Origin: Gordonia paraffinivorans NBRC 108238
Lineage (GTDB): Bacteria; Actinomycetota; Actinomycetes; Mycobacteriales; Mycobacteriaceae
Direction of reading: 5' to 3'
DNA: 64,000 nucleotides
Assembly (NCBI RefSeq): GCF_000344155.1
Contig: NZ_BAOQ01000004.1
Location: 1-64,000 of the forward strand
The notes below the pieces were generated by a model, which worked only from the letters and a program-made list of their open reading frames with translations, did not search any database and was not told the DNA's origin. The translations under genes were made by a program, and so were the position numbers. Of the stretch, positions 45,813 through 53,824 are shown piece after piece. Positions within the stretch are counted from its first letter, which is position 1, and every line of letters begins with the position of its first letter.

Positions 45813-47096
45813 TCAGCGAGCGACCGACAACCCCGCCCACAACGCGAGCACCGCCGCCCCCAGCGTCACGGGAACCGTCAGCGCCCCCAGGCGCAGGTAC
45901 TCCCGTGACGTGGGGGCGGCGGTGTTCTTGTGCATGATCTCGCGCCACAGCAGGTTCGCCAGCGAGCCGAAGTAGGCCAGGTTCGGCCCGATGTTCACCC
46001 CGAGAAGCATCGCCAGGACGAGGCCCGGGTCGTGGGCGACGAGCGGGATCAGCAACAGCGTCGCCGGGAGATTGTTGACCAGGTTGGCCAGTGCCGCGGC
46101 CACCAGGGCGACGACGAGAATGCCGAGCAGCGTGGACGACGACGGGATCAGTCGGCCGATCCAGTCGCCGAGCGGGCCGTTGCGCACCGGCAGGATCACG
46201 ACGCTCAACGCGGCGACGAAGCCGAGGAACGGGATGTTCGCCGCGACCGCCGCGTCGCGGAGCGCCGGCAGCGGCGAACGGATCAGCCCGGGCAGCGCGA
46301 ACACCACCGCGCCGACGCCGGCGACCGCTGCGAGCGGCACGCCGAACGGCTCGGCGATCACGAAAGCGACGAGCAGCAGGCCCAGCGCAACGAGCAGGAG
46401 ACCGGGTCGATGGACCGGTGCGGGTTCGGCCTCAGGCGTCCCGGACGCCGGGACGTCGGACGGTGCCGCCTCCCGCAGCGCGTCGGCGAAGAACCACCGG
46501 AAGATCAGGTATTCGACGGCGATCCCGACGACCCACGGCGCCAGCATCAGCCCGGTGAAGCCGAGAAAACTCAGGCCGGTGGCCGAGAACGCCAGCAGAT
46601 TGGTCAGGTTCGACACCGGCATCAGCGTCGACGCGGTGTTGGCCAGGTGCGCACTCGAGAACGCGATCGGCGTGACCCGGGCGCCGATGTGACGGGCCGT
46701 GGCCACCGCGACCGGGGTCAGCAGCACGATCGTCGTGTCGAGACTTAGGATCGCGGTGGTCACCGCGGCCACGACGAACACGATGCGGAGCAGGCGGCGT
46801 GGTGAGGACCGGCTCCAACCGGCCAGGACCGACCCGACCCAGCGGAAGACCCCCTCCCGGGCGCACACCTCGGCGATCACCAGCATCGCGGCCAGGAAGC
46901 CGATCGTCGGTGCCATGGCGAGGACCTCGTCGACCGCGGAATCGAGGTCGGTCAGGCCGAGGGCGACGAGGAGCGCGGCGACCGGTGCGGCCACCGCGAC
47001 GGCCGGGACCCGCTGCGCGGCAAGAGTTGCGGCGATGACCACGAGGAGCGCGACGACGCCGACGAGGCATCCTGCGACGCTGTCCGTGGTGAGCAC
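45813..47096 (-). CDS. ArsB/SLC13-type ion permease
   Basis: A 427-residue integral membrane protein with about 11 hydrophobic segments. SLDTTIVLLTPVAVATARHIG and ANTASTLMPVSNLTNLLAFSATG in the first half, and NLVNNLPATLLLIPL with GVNIGPNLAYFGSLANLLW in the second, are the paired re-entrant motifs of the ArsB/NhaD/CitMHS superfamily. It may export arsenite or move another anion; no ars regulator or reductase is beside it, so the substrate is uncertain. GTG at 47096 is the chosen start. Confidence 0.85.
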   Translation of the reverse strand: MLTTDSVAGCLVGVVALLVVIAATLAAQRVPAVAVAAPVAALLVALGLTDLDSAVDEVLAMAPTIGFLAAMLVIAEVCAREGVFRWVGSVLAGWSRSSPRRLLRIVFVVAAVTTAILSLDTTIVLLTPVAVATARHIGARVTPIAFSSAHLANTASTLMPVSNLTNLLAFSATGLSFLGFTGLMLAPWVVGIAVEYLIFRWFFADALREAAPSDVPASGTPEAEPAPVHRPGLLLVALGLLLVAFVIAEPFGVPLAAVAGVGAVVFALPGLIRSPLPALRDAAVAANIPFLGFVAALSVVILPVRNGPLGDWIGRLIPSSSTLLGILVVALVAAALANLVNNLPATLLLIPLVAHDPGLVLAMLLGVNIGPNLAYFGSLANLLWREIMHKNTAAPTSREYLRLGALTVPVTLGAAVLALWAGLSVAR

Positions 47097-47143
47097 CGCA
47101 GACAGATTACGCGCGAGTGCGCGGGTTGCCCGGTCAGGGGAGG

Positions 47144-48880
47144 TCAGTCCCGGGTGGACAGTCCTCGACTCGAGGTGTCGTCGAGATCGTGCTCGCGGCC
47201 GCTGTGCCCGTCGTCGCCGGTCCCGTCGTCGCCGGACTCGTACTCGTCGGACTCGACGTAGGACCGCTCGATGTACACCGGCCCCTCGACGACGCGGCGG
47301 GGAGTGAGCCACAACAGGACGGCGGCACTGGCGAGCATGATGCCGCCGAGGATCAGCGAGGCGTGCTCGAACGGGACGTCGAAGGCGGACTGGCTGCCGT
47401 CGGCGATCCGGTCGGCGAGTTCCTGCGACCGGCCGGAGAGGTTGTCGACCACGACACGCGCCTCGGCGAGGGAGCGTTCGATGTGCGTGGCGGCCTGCTG
47501 TGCCTGCGCGATGGTGGCCTCGCCGCCGGCGACGTCGCCGGCCGCGATCTGCTGTTGGCCGTAGGCGGTGAGCTGTTCGCGCGCGAGGTCGGCGGTCGGG
47601 CCGATCCGGGCCTTGTACCCGGCGGCCACCATCGAGCCGGCGATCGCAATGCCGATGGCCGCGCCGATCTCGCGCGCGGTGTCGTTGACCGCCGAGCCGA
47701 CGCCCTGGTTGTCGAGCGGGGTGTTGGACATGATCGCGGTGGTCGCCGGGGCGGACGAGAACCCGATGCCAATGGCGATGACCGACAGGATCCCCGCCAG
47801 CGTCCAGTAGCCGTCCACCTGGATGAGGCCGAGAAGGGTCAGGCCGATGCCGCACAACAGCGCGCCGCCGGCGATCACGAACTTCAGCGAGTCGAGCCGC
47901 ACGGCCAGCCAGTTGGACAGCATCGCGAAGACGCCGACCCCGACGACGAACGGCATGAGCGCGAGGGCGGACTGCAGCGGCGAGTACCCGAAGACCAGCT
48001 GCAGCAGCTGGAGCACGAGGTAGAACATGCCGAACGAGGCGAGGAACTGCACCGCCACCGACAGCGACCCCGAGCCGAACGCGCGGTTGCGCATCAGGCG
48101 GATGTCGAAAAGCGGCGAGGCCGAACGCAGCTCGACCACGACGAACAACACGCCCAGCAGGATTCCGCCGATCAGGCAGATCAGCACGAGGGCGTCGTCC
48201 CATCCGCGGTGGGGGGCCTCGAGCAGGCCGAAGACGATGCCGGTGACGGCGAGGACCGAGCACAGGCTGCCCGGGATGTCGAAGCGGCCGGGATCGCTGT
48301 CCTTGCTCGTGCCGATGGTGAAGCAGAGAACCGCCGACACCGCCGACGAGGCGGCGAAGGTGATGAAGATCGAGTGCCAGGAGAAGAACTCCAGGAGCAG
48401 GCCGGTGACGAGGAAGCCGGCGATCGCGCCGCCGCCGGCGATGGCCGACCAGATGCTGATGCCGAGTGCGCGCTGCCCGTCGGGCATGCCGGAGGTGATG
48501 AGCGACAACGTCGTCGGCATGATCAGCGCGGCGGCCGCACCGGCCAGGCAGCGCGTGAGGATCAGTTGTTCGGGCCCGTTCACCCAGATCGCGGCCAGCG
48601 ACGCGACGCCGAACAGCACGAGCCCGACGATCAGGACCTCGCGGCGCCCCAGACGGTCGCCGATCGCGCCCGCGGGGAGCAGCAGCGCGGCGAGCGCGAG
48701 GGTGTAACCGTCCACGATCCAGGTCATCTGGCCGGCGTCGGCGCCGGTGTCGATCGCGATGTCCGGCAGCGCCGTGTTGAGGGCCGCCATCGCGGCGACC
48801 ACCATGCTCACCGACAGGCAGGCGATGAGGACCAACCAGGAGGAGCGCCAATCCATCCGGACGCCGATCGGCAGTTTCAT
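47144..48880 (-). CDS. DHA2-family MFS exporter (14 TMS)
   Basis: A 578-residue transporter with 14 predicted transmembrane segments. Motifs are MAALNTALPDIAIDTGADAG in segment 1, GDRLGRRE as motif A, and GGAIAGFLVTGLLLEFF in place of motif C. The C-terminus is a hydrophilic, Asp/Ser-rich tail (YESGDDGTGDDGHSG). ATG at 48880 follows AGGAGC. It exports drugs or metabolites by proton exchange. The permease gene follows after 47 bases, so co-transcription is likely. An operator-like palindrome lies upstream at 48995. Confidence 0.9.
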   Translation of the reverse strand: MKLPIGVRMDWRSSWLVLIACLSVSMVVAAMAALNTALPDIAIDTGADAGQMTWIVDGYTLALAALLLPAGAIGDRLGRREVLIVGLVLFGVASLAAIWVNGPEQLILTRCLAGAAAALIMPTTLSLITSGMPDGQRALGISIWSAIAGGGAIAGFLVTGLLLEFFSWHSIFITFAASSAVSAVLCFTIGTSKDSDPGRFDIPGSLCSVLAVTGIVFGLLEAPHRGWDDALVLICLIGGILLGVLFVVVELRSASPLFDIRLMRNRAFGSGSLSVAVQFLASFGMFYLVLQLLQLVFGYSPLQSALALMPFVVGVGVFAMLSNWLAVRLDSLKFVIAGGALLCGIGLTLLGLIQVDGYWTLAGILSVIAIGIGFSSAPATTAIMSNTPLDNQGVGSAVNDTAREIGAAIGIAIAGSMVAAGYKARIGPTADLAREQLTAYGQQQIAAGDVAGGEATIAQAQQAATHIERSLAEARVVVDNLSGRSQELADRIADGSQSAFDVPFEHASLILGGIMLASAAVLLWLTPRRVVEGPVYIERSYVESDEYESGDDGTGDDGHSGREHDLDDTSSRGLSTRD

Positions 48881-48994
48881 GATCCGCTCCTGGTCTCGGG
48901 GAGGAGTGCGTGGGGAGGCAGTCCTGCCGGCCGTCTCGTCGTGGTTGCGTTGTCGCGACACGCCCGGCGGGAGACTTCGTATCCGGGGTAACTT

Positions 48995-49010
48995 GTGACA
49001 CATTTGTCAC
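48995..49010. promoter_or_regulatory. palindrome GTGACA-CATT-TGTCAC before the DHA2 exporter
   Basis: Perfect six-base inverted repeat, 115 bases upstream of the exporter start. Probable operator for an unlinked repressor. Confidence 0.45.
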
Positions 49011-49138
49011 TGCAGTACCAATTCCGGGCGAAGCCCAGATCCCGCCTGCCAGTGCGAGATCGCAGATCGAACCGATCCTTGGACTGCAGACCGCAATGGT
49101 CGAAGTCGGCCCCGGACAATCGAAAGTGGTGACAGGTC

Positions 49139-49348
49139 ATGGCCTCACCCCACATCGCGTCGAATTCCGTCGCGTCCACCACTGCGGTGTCGAGTCCGGT
49201 TGCGTCGGGCACCGGCGCGACCCCGACCACATCGGACCGTGTCGAGATGTCACCGGCCCGCGTGCACGTCTGGCGAGTGCTGTCGATGCTCGCGGCGCTC
49301 ATCGGCGTGGTCGTGGCACTCGTGGTGATCGCGTCGTCGGCGGTCTGA
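49139..49348 (+). CDS. small single-span membrane protein (69 residues)
   Basis: A Ser/Thr/Ala-rich N-terminus followed by one hydrophobic segment, VLSMLAALIGVVVALVVIASS, at the C-terminus. Ribosome-site support is weak (GGTGACAGG). It fills a 493-base region between the exporter and a conserved small gene that otherwise holds only the palindrome at 48995. No family was recognised. Confidence 0.4.
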   Translation: MASPHIASNSVASTTAVSSPVASGTGATPTTSDRVEMSPARVHVWRVLSMLAALIGVVVALVVIASSAV

Positions 49349-49373
49349 TCGCCGACGACGCGACCGGCGCACG

Positions 49374-49805
49374 TCAGAGGGCGTGCTTCTCGATGGTTGC
49401 GCCCACTCGCGGCAGGGCGGCGACCACATAGTTCTTGGCCTTGCCGCGCAGCGAGTTGTAGGCCTTCGCCAGTGCCGGACGTGCGGTGTCGGCCTGGGCG
49501 TCGGTGACCGCCAGCAGCGCCTCGGCCGCGGCGTCGCCGTTGGCCGAGAGGTGATCGGCGAAGGAGACCCCCGCCGGCTTCGAGTCCCAGAACGGCGCCA
49601 GGGCCGTCAGGAAGTCCTCGGCCAGCACATCCGTGGCGCTGTGCACCACGTTCGGCTTCACCTTCTGGACCGCGGCGTACGCGGTCTTCACAGCGGCGCC
49701 GCTCAGTCCCGACTGGTCGGCAACCTCCGCGTCGATGACACCGACCAGGTCGGTCACCAGGGCGCTGCGGTTGTCGGCGAGAAGGGGCGTCAGCGAATCG
49801 CTCAT
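49374..49805 (-). CDS. small conserved actinobacterial protein (DUF6918-like)
   Basis: A 143-residue, mostly helical, soluble protein beginning MSDSLTPLLADNRSALVTDL, with helices AAVKTAYAAVQKVKPNVV and ALAKAYNSLRGKAKNYVV. It resembles a conserved family of unknown function in mycolate actinobacteria. No catalytic motif is visible. ATG at 49805 follows AAGGAGA. It lies downstream of chsH3 on the same strand, but a hairpin in between suggests separate transcription. Confidence 0.7.
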   Translation of the reverse strand: MSDSLTPLLADNRSALVTDLVGVIDAEVADQSGLSGAAVKTAYAAVQKVKPNVVHSATDVLAEDFLTALAPFWDSKPAGVSFADHLSANGDAAAEALLAVTDAQADTARPALAKAYNSLRGKAKNYVVAALPRVGATIEKHAL

Positions 49806-49835
49806 GCGGTCTCCTTGGGGATATGCGACGTAGTG

Positions 49836-49868
49836 GTCCACGCGGCCCGATTGCCGGACCGCGTGGAC
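49836..49868 (-). terminator. hairpin terminator after chsH3
   Basis: Perfect ten-base stem GTCCACGCGG / CCGCGTGGAC with a 13-base loop, 48 bases past the chsH3 stop and upstream of the next leftward gene. Confidence 0.65.
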
Positions 49869-49915
49869 AGAGTACTGGCCCCCGGTGACCGCGCAACGCG
49901 GCCGCCGCGGGCGCG

Positions 49916-50776
49916 TCAGCTACGCGCGCACACCACATTGGCGAGGGCCTTCGCGCCCTCCCGTTCCACGACGCTCGCGGTGGCCAGCAGGCGCGATCCG
50001 TCCTCCCACACGTCGACCTGCAGGGTCTCGCCCGGGAAGACGACCCCGGCGAAGCTCGCCGAGAAGTCGGCCACCGCGGTGACGTCGCCGTCGAGCAGCT
50101 CGTCGACGATCGCGCGGCACACCGATCCGTACGTGCACAGGCCGTGCAGGATCGGTCGCGGGAACCCGGCCCGCTTCGCGAACTCGGGATCCGAGTGCAG
50201 CGGGTTGCGGTCGCCGCAGAGGCGGTACAGCAGCGCCTGGTTCGGCAGGGTCGGCACCGTCAGGCGGTGGTCGGGTTCGCGCTCTGGGTAGGCGACCTTC
50301 TCCGACTGCCCTCGCTCGCCGCCGAATCCGCCCTCGCCCTTGGCGAAGATCGACGATCGCGCGGTCCACAGGGTCTGTCCGGAGTCGTCGGTGGTCACCG
50401 ACTCCTGGATGATCACCGCCGCCGAGCCCTTGTCCTGGACCTCGGCGATGCGGGTCCGCGTGGTGGCCTTGCCGCTCGGCGGCAGCGGCCGGTGAGCGGT
50501 GATTCGCTGGCTGCCGTGGACGACCTTCGCCAGGTCGATGTCGATGCCCGGGAAGGAGACCTTGGGCGGCTCGGTCGCGTGGAACGACGCGGCCACCGTC
50601 GCGAACGACGGCAGCACCTTGGGGTCGGAATCGTGCACGTAGGCAAGGCCACTGGCGTCCATCGGGTCGGCGGCCGCGCCCACCGCGAGGTGGTAGAGCG
50701 CGACATCCGACGCCGACCACTCGAACGAGACCTCGGGCAGCTCGGCTCCGACGGCGACGGCGGGATCGATCGGCAT
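49916..50776 (-). CDS. chsH3: steroid 2-enoyl-CoA hydratase ChsH3
   Basis: A 286-residue double hot-dog hydratase, exactly the length of mycobacterial Rv3538, starting MPIDPAVAVGAELP. The hydratase-2 motif in the second half reads LCGDRNPLHSDPEFA with Asp189 and His194, followed by GFPRPILHGLCTYG. It hydrates the enoyl-CoA made from the five-carbon sterol side chain. It begins two bases after the kstD stop and is co-transcribed with kstD, as in mycobacteria. Confidence 0.93.
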   Translation of the reverse strand: MPIDPAVAVGAELPEVSFEWSASDVALYHLAVGAAADPMDASGLAYVHDSDPKVLPSFATVAASFHATEPPKVSFPGIDIDLAKVVHGSQRITAHRPLPPSGKATTRTRIAEVQDKGSAAVIIQESVTTDDSGQTLWTARSSIFAKGEGGFGGERGQSEKVAYPEREPDHRLTVPTLPNQALLYRLCGDRNPLHSDPEFAKRAGFPRPILHGLCTYGSVCRAIVDELLDGDVTAVADFSASFAGVVFPGETLQVDVWEDGSRLLATASVVEREGAKALANVVCARS

Positions 50777-50778
50777 TC

Positions 50779-52545
50779 TCAGGCTCCTGTCTGCGGTGTC
50801 GTGGCCGGCGTGCGGTTCTCGTCGCCGGCGGTGGCCTTCTCGGCGATGTCGGAGGCGGCGAGGTACCCGAAGACCATCGCGGGTCCGATGGTCGCGCCCG
50901 GGCCGGCGTAGGTGTGGCCCATCACCGGGGCGCTGGTGTTGCCTGCGGCGTAGAGGCCCTCGATGACCGAGCCGTCGGCGCGCAGTGCGCGGCCGGCGGC
51001 GTCGGCGTTGATGCCGCCCTTGGTGCCGAGGTCGCCCGGCACCATCTTCACCGCGTAGAACGGCGGCTTGGAGACCTCGCCCAGGCTGGGGTTCGGCTTG
51101 TTGGTGATGTCGCCGTAGTAGTGGTCGTAGCCGCTCTCGCCGCGGTGGAAGTCCTCGTCGACGCCAGAGCGGGCGAAGCCGTTGAAGCGCTCGGTGGTCG
51201 CCTCGAGTTCGTCGGCGGGCACGCCGATCTTCTCCGCGAGCTCGCGGATGCTGCCGGCCTTGACGACCACACCCGAGTCGAACCACTTCTTGGGCAACGG
51301 CTGACGGGCGTTGATCCCGGCGAACAGATACCGGTTGCGGCACCGCTGGTCGAAGATCAGCCACGACGGCACGTTCTCGCCGGGGCCCTCGCCGTGTCCG
51401 AACTCGCCGCCGTACATGTGGTGCACCGCCTCCACGTAGGGCAGCGACTCGTTCATGTAGCGCTTGCCGCGCAGGTTGACGATGAACGTGCCCGGAACCG
51501 AACGCTCCGACAACGCGAACCAGGGGCCGCGCGGCAGCGGGATCGTCGGACCCCACCAGGCGTCGTCCATGAGCGAGACCGCGGCGCCGACCTTGAGGCC
51601 GGCGTTGATGCCGTCGCCGGTGTTGCTCGGCGCGCCGGTGGTCCACTCGGAGCCGATGGGCTCGCGCTGGTATTTCTTGCGCATCTCCGCGTTGTGCTCG
51701 AAGCCGCCGCAGGCCAGGATCACGCCGTGGCGGGCGCGGATCTCGAACTGGCGGCCGTCGGACTCGGCGATCACGCCGACCACCCGGTCGTCCTCGGTGA
51801 TCAGGTCGACCAGACCGGTGTTCAGGCGCAGCGGCACGCCGGCCTCGCGGACCCCGATGAGGAGTTCGGCGGCGAGCGCGGCGCCCATCGCGATGAGCTT
51901 CTTGCCCCGGCTGCGGGCCCAGAAGAACCTGCCGCCGACCTTGGCCATGCGCAGCGGGCCGCGCCAGTGGCGCAGGCCGGTGTTGAGCCAGCGGTAGTCC
52001 GACTGCAGCACGACCATGTTCAGCGGCGCCTTGGTGTACTGCGGGTGCAGGGTCTTCAGGTCGTCGCCGAGGCGGCGCGCGTCGAACGGACGCGGCTCCA
52101 CCGAACGGCCCTCGAGCCGGCCGCCGGGCGCCTCCGGGTAGTAGTCGGAGTAGCCCTTGACCCACTCGAGGTCGAGGGGCGCGTACTTCATCAGGAAATC
52201 GAGCGCCTCGGGTCCGCGGTCGATGTAGGCGTCGATGCGGTCGGCGGGCGCGTGCTCGCCGATGATCGCGTGCACGTACTCGCGGGCCTTCTCCGGCGAG
52301 TCGACGACGCCGTCGCGGCGCAGCACCGAGTTGTTCGGGATCCACACACCGCCGCCCGAGCGCGAGGTCGAGCCGCCCCAGTAGGGCGACTTCTCGATCA
52401 GGACGGTCTTCAGGCCCTTGCGGGCCGCGGTGATCGCGGCGCTCATGCCGGCGCCGCCCGCGCCCACGACGACGACGTCGTAGGTCTCCGGTGCGGTGCC
52501 GGTCTGCTCTGGGCTGGTCTGCTGTGGATCGGTCGAGCCGGCCAT
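50779..52545 (-). CDS. kstD: 3-ketosteroid delta1-dehydrogenase KstD
   Basis: A 588-residue flavoprotein. FAD motif GAGGAG is at 28-33 with downstream GGSTSRSGGGVWIPNN; the C-terminal FAD segment is GLYAAGNTSAPVMGHTYAG then GATIGPAMVFGY. The PPFYAVKMVPGDLGTKGGI segment carries the active-site Tyr and Gly of this family. It introduces the C1-C2 double bond in ring A of androstenedione-type steroids, required for ring B opening. First gene of the kstD-chsH3 operon, behind a double KstR operator. Confidence 0.95.
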   Translation of the reverse strand: MAGSTDPQQTSPEQTGTAPETYDVVVVGAGGAGMSAAITAARKGLKTVLIEKSPYWGGSTSRSGGGVWIPNNSVLRRDGVVDSPEKAREYVHAIIGEHAPADRIDAYIDRGPEALDFLMKYAPLDLEWVKGYSDYYPEAPGGRLEGRSVEPRPFDARRLGDDLKTLHPQYTKAPLNMVVLQSDYRWLNTGLRHWRGPLRMAKVGGRFFWARSRGKKLIAMGAALAAELLIGVREAGVPLRLNTGLVDLITEDDRVVGVIAESDGRQFEIRARHGVILACGGFEHNAEMRKKYQREPIGSEWTTGAPSNTGDGINAGLKVGAAVSLMDDAWWGPTIPLPRGPWFALSERSVPGTFIVNLRGKRYMNESLPYVEAVHHMYGGEFGHGEGPGENVPSWLIFDQRCRNRYLFAGINARQPLPKKWFDSGVVVKAGSIRELAEKIGVPADELEATTERFNGFARSGVDEDFHRGESGYDHYYGDITNKPNPSLGEVSKPPFYAVKMVPGDLGTKGGINADAAGRALRADGSVIEGLYAAGNTSAPVMGHTYAGPGATIGPAMVFGYLAASDIAEKATAGDENRTPATTPQTGA

Positions 52546-52568
52546 GGGGTCCCCTTCGTGCGACGCAG

Positions 52569-52608
52569 CTGTAACGTGTTCTACTCCCTGAATTAGAACA
52601 CGTTACAG
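52569..52608. promoter_or_regulatory. double KstR operator upstream of kstD
   Basis: Two KstR sites, TGTAACGTGTTCTA (52570-52583) and TAGAACACGTTACA (52594-52607), are exact reverse complements separated by ten bases; with one more pair the arms are 15 bases. Each single site is imperfect. It lies 24 bases upstream of the kstD start; there is no rightward gene on the other side. Confidence 0.9.
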
Positions 52609-52658
52609 AAATGGACCGCCAGGGTGGGAGGTCATGGGTACCGGCGAGCGGCGGCCCC

Positions 52659-52760
52659 TCACCGGTCGCCCTGGGTCACCGCGACGTCGGCCGGAGACCA
52701 GAACGCCCGCATCGAGGTGATGAGCCCGTCCTCGTCGAAGGTCATGACGTCGATCGGTTC
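52659..52760 (-). pseudogene. 3' remnant of a ketosteroid-isomerase-like gene
   Basis: The minus frame ends PIDVMTFDEDGLITSMRAFW followed by SPADVAVTQGDR and a stop. This is the typical C-terminal strand-turn-strand of NTF2/SnoaL-fold steroid delta-isomerases (compare the SMRA-W motif of known isomerases). Nothing upstream in this frame resembles the rest of the domain; instead the frame runs into the 3' end of the adjacent fadE gene, which overlaps it by 19 bases. A deletion that fused the two neighbours best explains it. Confidence 0.7.
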
Positions 52761-53824
52761 GCGTCGTCGACGGTGCCGGTGATCAGGTCCCACGGGTCGA
52801 GTCCGTCGTCCAGGATGCGTCCGGCAAGGGCGGAGGCCCATTCGCGCTCGGTGCCGTGGCGGTCGCGCCACGTCCACAGCGCGGTGGTGAACCGGCCCAG
52901 CGAATGCTCGGAGGTGAACCCGATCGCGCCGTGGATCTGATGGCCGGCCGCGGCGACGGCGTGGCCGTAGAGCGAGGTCACCACCTTGGCGACGGCGGTC
53001 GAGACCTCCGCGAGGACCGGGTTGCCGTCGCCGGCGGCGACGGCCCGCGACGAGGCGACCTCCATCATGGTCGCCAGCGCGGCCAGCGTGGCGAGTCTCT
53101 GCTGCACGGCCTGGAACTTGGTGAGCGGACGGCCGAACTGCACACGCTCCGATGCGTACTGCACCGTCCGGTCGCACACTGCGCGCGCCGCGGCGGCGAG
53201 CGCCGCCGCGTAGACGAGGGCGCCCCGCTCGCGCAGTCGCTCGGCGTCGACGGGGGTCTCGGCGACCCCGATCGCCGGGACCCGGTCGAGCGTCACGTCG
53301 CCGATCGACGCCCCGAGGAGGTCGGCCCCGGCGCTCACCGACACACCGGGGTGATCGAGCGGGAGCGTCGCCACCTGTGCGGGGCGATCGCCGTCGCCGG
53401 GTACCAGGGCCACGACCACCGACGCCGCCGAGACGTGGACGACGTCGCGCAGGACGCCGGTGACGTACGCCTGCTCGCCGTCGGCATCGAGGGCGAGGTC
53501 CGCGTCGGCGACCGCGATCGTCGCGGTCGCGTCCGGGAGTTCGTGGCCGGCGGAGCCGGCCAGCCACGCGGCCAGCATCGCGTGTTCGGCGTAGGGGACC
53601 AGCGCCCCGCTCTCGGTGATCGTCGTGAGCACGGACATCGCGTCCGCGGTGTCGCCGCCGTGCCCTCCGGCCGCTTCCGGGACGTCGATCGAGGTGAAAC
53701 CCGACTCACGCAGCGCCTCCCACAGCGCGTCGTCGGTGTGCTCGGCCGGTGTCCGGGTGTCGATCTCGATCCGCTCGATCATCGAACGCACTGCGGACAC
53801 CAGGTCCGCCGACATCTCGCTCAT
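52742..53824 (-). CDS. acyl-CoA dehydrogenase, non-catalytic-type subunit
   Basis: A 360-residue acyl-CoA dehydrogenase homologue of the FadE28-like type: QYASERVQFGRPLTKFQAVQ and GAIGFTSEHSLGRFTT are present, but there is no Glu in the base helix (ALVYAAALAAAARAV). It should form a heteromer with the catalytic FadE encoded just upstream, whose stop overlaps this ATG (ATGA at 53821). The last residues (GTVDDANRSTS) overlap the isomerase remnant and may not be the ancestral end. The substrate is likely a steroid- or acyl-derived CoA ester; the exact step is unknown. Confidence 0.85.
   Translation of the reverse strand: MSEMSADLVSAVRSMIERIEIDTRTPAEHTDDALWEALRESGFTSIDVPEAAGGHGGDTADAMSVLTTITESGALVPYAEHAMLAAWLAGSAGHELPDATATIAVADADLALDADGEQAYVTGVLRDVVHVSAASVVVALVPGDGDRPAQVATLPLDHPGVSVSAGADLLGASIGDVTLDRVPAIGVAETPVDAERLRERGALVYAAALAAAARAVCDRTVQYASERVQFGRPLTKFQAVQQRLATLAALATMMEVASSRAVAAGDGNPVLAEVSTAVAKVVTSLYGHAVAAAGHQIHGAIGFTSEHSLGRFTTALWTWRDRHGTEREWASALAGRILDDGLDPWDLITGTVDDANRSTS

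Noticed and set aside
45813-49010. A fusion of the ArsB-like permease with upstream in-frame sequence
   Set aside because: The upstream part is antisense-type shadow of the DHA2 exporter in another frame; the permease starts at 47096.
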